Of a DNA stretch of 19,844 nucleotides, positions 14,230 through 19,844 are shown piece by piece; the stretch's first letter is position 1; every line of letters begins with the position of its first letter. The notes under the pieces are model-generated. The model did no database searches, was not told where the DNA came from, and saw only the letters and a list, made by a program, of their open reading frames with translations. Location of the stretch: NCBI GenBank assembly GCA_017958585.1, contig JAGDCK010000212.1:1-19844 (forward strand), in the 5' to 3' direction. Made by a program: the position numbers and the translations under genes. Source of the DNA: Lachnospiraceae bacterium. GTDB lineage: Bacteria > Bacillota > Clostridia > Lachnospirales > Lachnospiraceae.

Positions 14230-15744
14230 ATGAAAAAGAGATTAATCAGTTTGTTACTTGCTGTGACAATGGTATTTGCAACAGCCTGCACTGATCAGAA
14301 AAATCCTGCACCGGAAGCAGAAAGTGCTGTGGAAGAGACTGTAGAAGCTGAAGAGGCAGAAGAGAGTGCAGAAGCTGCCTCAGATGAAACAGAAGCAGCA
14401 GAAGAGACTGCCGCAGAAACTGCAGAAGAGACAGCAGAGAGAGTATCCGAGCAGCCTGAGTGGGCAAAGGATGCCGTTGTATATGAAGTAAATATCAGAC
14501 AGTATACAGCTGCAGGTACATTTGATGCCTTTGCAGAGAGACTTGATACATTGGTTGATATGGGAGTAAATGTGCTTTGGATCATGCCGATCTACCCCAT
14601 CTCACTTAAAAACAGAAGCGGACATTTGGGTTCTTACTATTCCATCACGGATTACAGAGAAGTAAACCCTGAGTTTGGTGACAAAGATTCCTTTAAGGCA
14701 CTTGTTGATGCGGCTCACGAGAAGGGCATGTACATAATGCTCGACTGGGTTGCAAACCACACAGGATGGGACAGTGCTTGGATCACCGATCACCCCGACT
14801 GGTATACCCAGGATGCTAACAGAAATATCATTTCCCCCGAAAACATGGGATGGCCCGATGTGGCTGACTTAAACTATGACAATTATGATATGCGCGCAGA
14901 GATGATCGAGTGCATGAAATACTGGGTAGAGAATTTTGATGTTGACGGATTCAGATGCGACTATGCCACAGGCGTTCCCCAGGATTTCTGGGAGGATGCA
15001 AGAGAGGCACTGGAAGCCATCAAGCCTGTTTACATGCTGGCAGAGGATAATATGGTAGTGGGACTCCTCGATTATGCCTTTGATATGAATTACAACTGGG
15101 ATCTCTATGATGCCATGGTTGGTGTTGCAAAGGGAATGAAGACCGCAGATAAATTAAGACTTTATGTTCCCGAAAAATATCCCGAGGGAACCTATTCTCT
15201 CAACTTTATGGACAACCATGACAAGAACAGCTATGAGCGCACCATTATGGGTGGCTTTGGAAGTGATGCACTTCCCGCATTCTTTACATATATGTTCATG
15301 ATCCCCGGAGTACCCATGATCTACACCGGAGATGAGATCGGACTTGACCATGCCATAGCATTTACATCAAAGGATGCTGTCAGATGGGATTCTTCCGAAT
15401 ATGACTACAGAGAACTTTTGGGTCACCTGGCAACTATTCGCCATGAGAACCCTGCACTTTACTCCGGTACCTATGGAGGAAAGGCTGAATATTTTGACAG
15501 CGGAAGCAAAAATATCGTAGCTTTTTCGAGAGAAAAAGATGGAAATGTGATAAAATTGATCGTGAATTTATGCAAGAGAGATTCTACAGGTAATTTTGCT
15601 GATTTTGTATCTGATGACAGTAAAGTAATACTCCATGGATGCACTTCCGGCAACTATGATTTTGAGGAGACTACCGCAGGAGAATATGATCTTAGCGGTG
15701 AAGTTACTCTGGCGCCTTGGGAGTTCTTTGTAATATCAGAATAA
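14230..15744 (+). CDS. Lipoprotein alpha-amylase family glycosidase (GH13)
   Basis: The protein should cleave alpha-1,4-glucans outside the cell while tethered to the membrane. The 504 residues begin with a lipoprotein-type signal, ending MVFATAC with Cys20 as the expected lipidated residue; Ala rather than Leu at -3 makes the lipobox slightly atypical. Residues about 25-72 are an unusually acidic Glu/Ala/Thr linker. The GH13 barrel then shows YEVNIRQYT, GVNVLWIMPIYP, DWVANH (D172-H177), GFRCDYA (nucleophile D244), LAEDN (acid/base E272) and NFMDNHD (D331). A short beta-sandwich domain C closes the protein. The ATG at 14230 has AAGGAAG eight bases upstream; the frame is open further back to 14191 but overlaps malQ. 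It lies in the malQ operon, 19 bases before the regulator gene. Exact specificity (amylase, maltogenic or oligosaccharide hydrolase) cannot be read from sequence. Confidence 0.93.
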   Translation: MKKRLISLLLAVTMVFATACTDQKNPAPEAESAVEETVEAEEAEESAEAASDETEAAEETAAETAEETAERVSEQPEWAKDAVVYEVNIRQYTAAGTFDAFAERLDTLVDMGVNVLWIMPIYPISLKNRSGHLGSYYSITDYREVNPEFGDKDSFKALVDAAHEKGMYIMLDWVANHTGWDSAWITDHPDWYTQDANRNIISPENMGWPDVADLNYDNYDMRAEMIECMKYWVENFDVDGFRCDYATGVPQDFWEDAREALEAIKPVYMLAEDNMVVGLLDYAFDMNYNWDLYDAMVGVAKGMKTADKLRLYVPEKYPEGTYSLNFMDNHDKNSYERTIMGGFGSDALPAFFTYMFMIPGVPMIYTGDEIGLDHAIAFTSKDAVRWDSSEYDYRELLGHLATIRHENPALYSGTYGGKAEYFDSGSKNIVAFSREKDGNVIKLIVNLCKRDSTGNFADFVSDDSKVILHGCTSGNYDFEETTAGEYDLSGEVTLAPWEFFVISE

Positions 15745-15763
15745 TTTATCGTGGAGTAAGAAG

Positions 15764-16786
15764 ATGGCAATGAAGATCAAAGACATCGCAAAAGCTGCGG
15801 GTGTCAGTACGGCAACAGTATCAAATGTTATCAACGGAAATCACAACAAGGTTTCCGAGGAAACCATTAAAAGAGTAATGCAGATAGTGGAGGAGAATAA
15901 TTACAATCCCAGCGCTACCGCAAGATCCCTCGCAAGAAAAGAGAGCAGGATCATCGGCGTGGTAATGCCAAACTTAAGTCCTGTTGAACCTTTTTCCATA
16001 TCTCCTTATTATACCCAGATCCTGGCAATGCTTGAAAAATATGTCAGAAACAAGGGTTATTACCTGATGGTGAGAAGTGTTGGAAAATGTGAGGAGATCG
16101 TTCCTGTCTTTTCAACATGGAATGTTGACGGAATGATCATTTTGGGAGCTTTCAGGGATGAAGTGCCCGAACTTGAGACTAAGCTTAAAAAAGTTCCCAC
16201 AGTCTACATTGATACATACGCCTCAGATTTAAACATTGCAAATATAGGTATTGATGACTACAAGGGCGGCTACCTTGCTGCCAGATATCTCATGGGAAAG
16301 GGACACAGAGAGATTGCTTTCGTGGGTCCCAACGTCGACAGCCCCGGAGTTATCAAGCAGAGATTCAAAGGATTTTCCGATGCCCTTGCAGAAAAAAATA
16401 TACAGATCACCTCAGACAATATCTTTGAGAGCCTTACCATGTTCGAACAGGGTGTGGAAGCAGGCAGAAAGATCGCTTTTTCCAAAAAGAAATTCACAGC
16501 GGTGGTTTCCATGTCTGATATCCTGGCCTTTGGCGTAATGGAAGGTTTAAAACTTTCGGGACTTAAGGTTCCGGATGATATTTCGGTGATCGGATTTGAT
16601 AATCTGCCTGAGTGCAGATATTCCAACCCTCAGCTTACAACAGTGTCCCAGAACCTGGAGAAAAAAGCCAGTGATGCGGGGGATGCCCTCTTTAGGATGA
16701 TCGAATCCAAGGAGATGATCTCCGTAAATGAGATCGTCGATGTGGAGATCGTGGAGAGACAGTCTGTAAGGGAGGTCTATAATTAG
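15764..16786 (+). CDS. LacI/GalR family transcriptional regulator (MalR-like)
   Basis: This is a sugar-responsive DNA-binding repressor, probably of its own operon. The 340-residue protein has a LacI-type helix-turn-helix (IKDIAKAAGVSTATVSNVINGN) at about residues 4-25 and the hinge helix NPSATARSLARKES at about 49-62. A periplasmic-binding-protein-like sensor domain follows, with RIIGVVMPN, DGMIILGA, DYKGGYLAARYLMGKGHREIAFVG and the late DDISVIGFDNLPECRYSNPQLTTV. All parts are full length. The ATG at 15764 has GGAG seven bases upstream; the next ATG two codons on is less well placed. It lies between two GH13 genes, which together with CG-centred palindromes at 12423, 12574 and 18783 points to a maltodextrin-type effector and autoregulation. 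That link is inferred from context. MalR is the closest named role, but no symbol is assigned. Confidence 0.95.
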   Translation: MAMKIKDIAKAAGVSTATVSNVINGNHNKVSEETIKRVMQIVEENNYNPSATARSLARKESRIIGVVMPNLSPVEPFSISPYYTQILAMLEKYVRNKGYYLMVRSVGKCEEIVPVFSTWNVDGMIILGAFRDEVPELETKLKKVPTVYIDTYASDLNIANIGIDDYKGGYLAARYLMGKGHREIAFVGPNVDSPGVIKQRFKGFSDALAEKNIQITSDNIFESLTMFEQGVEAGRKIAFSKKKFTAVVSMSDILAFGVMEGLKLSGLKVPDDISVIGFDNLPECRYSNPQLTTVSQNLEKKASDAGDALFRMIESKEMISVNEIVDVEIVERQSVREVYN

Positions 16787-16804
16787 AGAAAGGTCGACGA
16801 AAAA

Positions 16805-18706
16805 ATGAATAATTGGCTTGAAAGTGTGTACAGTGACGGATCAAAGGAGTTTGTCTCCAAACAGATCCCGAGTCTTGGCGATAAGGTGAGTGTTTTCTTG
16901 AGACTTTATGAGGATGCTCCCGTAAAGCATATTTTCTTAAGATACTTAAGAAACGGTGCGGAAAATCTCGTGGAAATGAAACCGGAGAAAACTCAGAATC
17001 ACCTTACATATTATAAGGGCGAAATGCCTGTCACCGAAAAGAGGATGCAGTACAGATTCTACCTGGTGTGCGATGATATCGTTTATTACTACACCCAGGG
17101 ACAGATCACCTCATATATCCCCGAGGGAAGCACCGACTTTGTGCTTTTGGCTGACATAAAGCAGCCCGAGTGGGTGAGAAATGCAGTATTTTATCAGATC
17201 TTCCCCGAGAGATTCTGTAACGGCGATCCTTCAAATGACGTGCAGGACGGCGAATATGAATTTAACGGTCACAAGACCATACATATGAAGGACTGGTCGG
17301 ATGAGGCCCTTCCTTACGACAAAGGTTTCTGCCTTGATTTTTACGGCGGAGATCTGCAGGGCGTTGAAGCAAAGATACCCTATCTCAAAAAACTGGGTGT
17401 CACAGCGGTTTACTTAAATCCCATTTTCAGCGCTCCTTCAAATCACAAATACGATTGCGTGGATTTCTTCCATGTTGATAAACATTTTGGCGGGGACGAG
17501 GCTTTGGCATCTCTGTCAAAGGCGCTTCATGACAACGGAATGAAGCTTATACTTGATATTTCCATCAACCACACCGGAAGTAATCATAAATGGTTCAATA
17601 AATACGGAACATTTTTTGATAAATCCGTGGGCGCTTACAACAACCCTGACAGCGAGGAGAGAGATTTTTATTTCTTTGAAAAGGACTCAAACGAGTACCT
17701 TGGCTGGGCGGGCGTTAAGGAACTTCCTACACTGAATTATACCTCCGAAAAACTCAGAGATATAATCTTTGGGGGCGAGGATTCAGTCCTAAAAAAATGG
17801 CTTAAGCCCCCTTACAGCATTGACGGATGGCGCTTTGACGTGGCTGATGTCTTTGCAAGAAATGACGATGTACAGTTAAACAGAGAACTTTGGCCCCTTA
17901 TAAACAAATCCATTAAGGATGTTAACCCCGAGGCTTACATTCTGGCGGAGGACTGGGGTGATGTGGCCACTTATTTAAACGGATATGAGTGGGATTCAGC
18001 CATGAACTACTTTGGCTGCAGCAGGATCATCAGGCAAGTCCTTGGTGAGAGCGATCTGTTCAATGAGAGAAACGATATTTTAAAAAGCCTTAATCTGAAG
18101 ATGACGGCGGAAGATTTCAAGGGTGCGCTTATGCAGCATCTGTCCCATATACCTTTTATCATGTGGCAGAATCAGTTTAATCTCATCGATTCACACGATG
18201 TGACGAGACTTGCAAACAACCCTGAGATCACATTTGATATGTATCGCGGAGCGGTGATATTACAGTTTATCCTCATCGGTACACCTTCCATCTATTACGG
18301 AGACGAGGCAGGTATCGGAGGAGTGGTAGGCACCAATGAGGGATGCAGATTCCCCATGCCGTGGCAGGAAGATTTCGAGAAGGGTAAGCACTACGAACTT
18401 TATTCCACCCTTGCAAAGACAAGGACTGCTTCAAAGGCGCTTACAGAAGGCGGAATGAAAGTACTTTCTGCTTCAGACTACGTGGTAAGCATTGCAAGAT
18501 TCTATGAGGATCAGGTGGCAATTGCCGTGGTAAGTGAAAATGATAATCCCTGCGAGGTAGAGATCCCCGTGGGAGTGGTAGGAGCATGCGGCAGGATCCC
18601 TGCACAGGACATCTTTGGAAATAAGCTTGATTTTACGGAGAACAGCGGTAACCGCAGCATCAAACTCAAGGTTCCTGCAAAGGGCGCATATTTTATTTTA
18701 GTTTAG
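16805..18706 (+). CDS. Neopullulanase/cyclomaltodextrinase-type GH13 enzyme
   Basis: This enzyme likely hydrolyses imported maltodextrins, cyclodextrins or pullulan fragments in the cytoplasm; no signal peptide is present. Of 633 residues, about 1-120 form an N-terminal beta-domain typical of neopullulanase-like GH13 proteins (CBM34-like). The catalytic barrel follows: FYQIFPERFCNGDPSND, FYGGDLQGVEAKIPYLKKLGV, DISINHTG, GWRFDVAD (nucleophile D345), LAEDWGD (acid/base E382) and LIDSHD (D465). A C-terminal beta-domain ends the protein. The FPERFCNGDPSND calcium/substrate loop is characteristic of the neopullulanase group; subfamily (GH13_20 or GH13_39) is not settled. The gene begins 18 bases after the regulator stop, with AAAGG (16789-16793) as a rather distant ribosome binding site, so it is co-transcribed. 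A large hairpin follows its stop. Confidence 0.94.
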   Translation: MNNWLESVYSDGSKEFVSKQIPSLGDKVSVFLRLYEDAPVKHIFLRYLRNGAENLVEMKPEKTQNHLTYYKGEMPVTEKRMQYRFYLVCDDIVYYYTQGQITSYIPEGSTDFVLLADIKQPEWVRNAVFYQIFPERFCNGDPSNDVQDGEYEFNGHKTIHMKDWSDEALPYDKGFCLDFYGGDLQGVEAKIPYLKKLGVTAVYLNPIFSAPSNHKYDCVDFFHVDKHFGGDEALASLSKALHDNGMKLILDISINHTGSNHKWFNKYGTFFDKSVGAYNNPDSEERDFYFFEKDSNEYLGWAGVKELPTLNYTSEKLRDIIFGGEDSVLKKWLKPPYSIDGWRFDVADVFARNDDVQLNRELWPLINKSIKDVNPEAYILAEDWGDVATYLNGYEWDSAMNYFGCSRIIRQVLGESDLFNERNDILKSLNLKMTAEDFKGALMQHLSHIPFIMWQNQFNLIDSHDVTRLANNPEITFDMYRGAVILQFILIGTPSIYYGDEAGIGGVVGTNEGCRFPMPWQEDFEKGKHYELYSTLAKTRTASKALTEGGMKVLSASDYVVSIARFYEDQVAIAVVSENDNPCEVEIPVGVVGACGRIPAQDIFGNKLDFTENSGNRSIKLKVPAKGAYFILV

Positions 18707-18714
18707 ATTTTTTG

Positions 18715-18768
18715 ATAAATTACGGTTTTTGAAAACATATATGGTTCCGGACAAAAACCGTAATTTAT
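18715..18768 (+). terminator. Large terminator hairpin after the neopullulanase gene
   Basis: ATAAATTACGGTTTTTG (18715-18731) and its exact complement at 18752-18768 form a 17-bp stem around a 20-base loop, beginning eight bases after the stop codon. ATTTTTC follows on the plus strand. Termination here would separate the downstream GH31 gene from the operon, although read-through is possible. Confidence 0.75.
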
Positions 18769-18782
18769 ATTTTTCAGAGTTA

Positions 18783-18796
18783 GTTAAACGTTTAAC
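18783..18796. promoter_or_regulatory. Candidate LacI-family operator O3 (perfect palindrome)
   Basis: GTTAAACGTTTAAC is a perfect 14-bp palindrome with a CG centre, 21 bases upstream of the GH31 start codon. It is the best copy of the motif shared with 12423 and 12574. The promoter it would control is not clear: TATATT at 18799-18804 is a possible -10 box, with no good -35 at standard spacing, and the palindrome fills the spacer region. Confidence 0.68.
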
Positions 18797-18817
18797 AATA
18801 TATTTGTGGAGAGACTG

Positions 18818-19844
18818 ATGATTGATATAGGACAAGTGATCGAATTAAATCCGGTGGCTGATGAAAAAGCAGTTATCAAGGGAGACAATTACAGATTTAC
18901 GGTTTTGACTGACAGGCTCATCAGAGTCGAGTATCAGGAAAATGGTGATTTTCTGGATGAGGCAACAAAGCTTGCCATCTGCAGAAAATTTGATCTGCCG
19001 AAGTTTTCTTCTGAGACAAACAGAGGGATCCTGAAGATCGACACTGAGGCGCTGACGGTTTATTTTGATCCTAAAAAAGGTTTAAAGAGCCTTCAGATCA
19101 AATTAAAAAATCCCGTGGAAGGCCTGGATGTATATAATTTTGGCACTGAGGTGGAGAACCTTCAGGGAACAGCCAGAACCCTTGACAATGTGGACGGTTC
19201 CACAACTTTGGACAAGGGTATCATGTCCAAAAAGGGCTTGGCTGTAATTGATGATTCCAAGTCCGTTGTGATTAAGAGCGACGGATGGGTGGAAGCTAGA
19301 AAGACCTGTGAAGAGGACTATTATATCTTTGCCTACGGCCATGATTATATAAAATGCCTGCAGGATTTTTACAGATTGAGCGGTTCTGCACCCCTTCTTC
19401 CCAGATATACCCTGGGAAACTGGTGGAGCAGATTCTATCCCTATGATGAGGCGGGATACATTAAGCTCATGAAGGAATTTGAGGAAAAGGATATTCCCAT
19501 CTCCGTATCGGTTATCGATATGGACTGGCACAAGACCCAGGTTCCCGAAAAATACGGAAGCGGATGGACCGGTTACAGCTGGAACAAAGATCTGTTCCCG
19601 GATCCCAAGAGATTTTTAAAGACCCTGCACAAGATGGGTAAACACATCACCTTAAATCTTCATCCTGCAGACGGTGTCAGGGGATTTGAAGATGCCTATC
19701 CCGAGATGGCAAAAGCTCTCGGAGTTAACGCGGCGGAAGAGGAGACAATCGAATTTAACGTAAATGACAGGAAATTCATGGATGCATATTTTAAATATCT
19801 GCATCACCCCCTGGAGAAGGACGGCGTGGATTTCTGGTGGGTTG
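18818..19844 (+). CDS. GH31 family alpha-glucosidase (C-terminus outside window)
   Basis: The enzyme would release glucose (or xylose, in some members) from the non-reducing ends of alpha-linked oligosaccharides in the cytoplasm. The 342 visible residues hold an N-terminal beta-sandwich domain (about 1-185), then LPRYTLGNWWSRFYPYD and the barrel entry VSVIDMDWHKT. Further blocks are WTGYSWNKDLFPDPKRFLKTLH and ITLNLHPADGV, all usual in GH31. The window ends at GVDFWWV, immediately before the Asp expected as nucleophile in the WWxDWQ motif, so catalytic competence cannot be checked here. The ATG is set by GGAG (18808-18811), six bases upstream. A perfect LacI-type palindrome lies directly ahead of the gene, tying it to the malQ operon although a terminator separates them. 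Alpha-glucosidase is the likelier activity given its neighbours. Confidence 0.93.
   Translation, partial: MIDIGQVIELNPVADEKAVIKGDNYRFTVLTDRLIRVEYQENGDFLDEATKLAICRKFDLPKFSSETNRGILKIDTEALTVYFDPKKGLKSLQIKLKNPVEGLDVYNFGTEVENLQGTARTLDNVDGSTTLDKGIMSKKGLAVIDDSKSVVIKSDGWVEARKTCEEDYYIFAYGHDYIKCLQDFYRLSGSAPLLPRYTLGNWWSRFYPYDEAGYIKLMKEFEEKDIPISVSVIDMDWHKTQVPEKYGSGWTGYSWNKDLFPDPKRFLKTLHKMGKHITLNLHPADGVRGFEDAYPEMAKALGVNAAEEETIEFNVNDRKFMDAYFKYLHHPLEKDGVDFWWV

Noticed and set aside
14246..14585. Two minus-strand ORFs rich in Leu/Ser/Ala opposite the amylase N-terminus
   Set aside because: They are antisense shadows of the acidic low-complexity linker and lack ribosome binding sites.

Overview
The window reads as a chromosomal segment of an anaerobic, carbohydrate-degrading Firmicute, most likely a Lachnospiraceae member close to Butyrivibrio. 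This rests on moderate AT-richness, strong AGGAGG-type ribosome binding sites, a DUF3842-type gene, a very large secreted protein with a C-terminal membrane anchor, and a GH13/GH77/GH31 alpha-glucan locus with its own LacI regulator. The genus is inference; family-level placement is more secure.

Left part (1-7591), housekeeping and signalling. It begins with the N-terminal two thirds of a methyl-accepting chemotaxis protein on the minus strand. Plus-strand genes follow for peptide methionine sulfoxide reductase A, an unrecognised multi-pass membrane protein, nicotinate phosphoribosyltransferase and an MFS efflux-type transporter. The MFS gene converges on a minus-strand pair: a DUF3842 protein and a membrane-bound diguanylate cyclase. 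A bidirectional terminator lies at the point of convergence.

Centre (7592-12340). A 333-base promoter region separates the divergent diguanylate cyclase from a 1390-residue secreted, membrane-anchored protein. That protein has two N-terminal beta-rich modules, two fibronectin type III-like repeats and a large parallel-beta-helix-like domain resembling GH87-type (alpha-1,3-glucanase) proteins. It is followed by an unusual run of consecutive hairpins, including a perfect 23-bp inverted repeat. The run ends in a strong terminator and a 35-nt dispersed repeat that also occurs near 4481.

Right part (12341-19844), alpha-glucan utilisation locus. Two tandem promoters, each followed by a LacI-type palindromic site, drive malQ, a lipoprotein GH13 amylase, a LacI/MalR-like regulator and a neopullulanase-like GH13 enzyme. 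After a terminator and a perfect copy of the same palindrome comes a GH31 alpha-glucosidase, cut by the window edge just before its expected catalytic nucleophile. The likely division of labour is extracellular cutting by the lipoprotein amylase (and perhaps the large anchored protein), then cytoplasmic processing by the neopullulanase, MalQ and GH31 enzyme, all under one local repressor. No sugar ABC transporter is visible in the window.

The main items for a second look are the shared operator set with its tandem-promoter/leader-hairpin architecture, the hairpin array with its dispersed repeat, and the GH87-like anchored protein.
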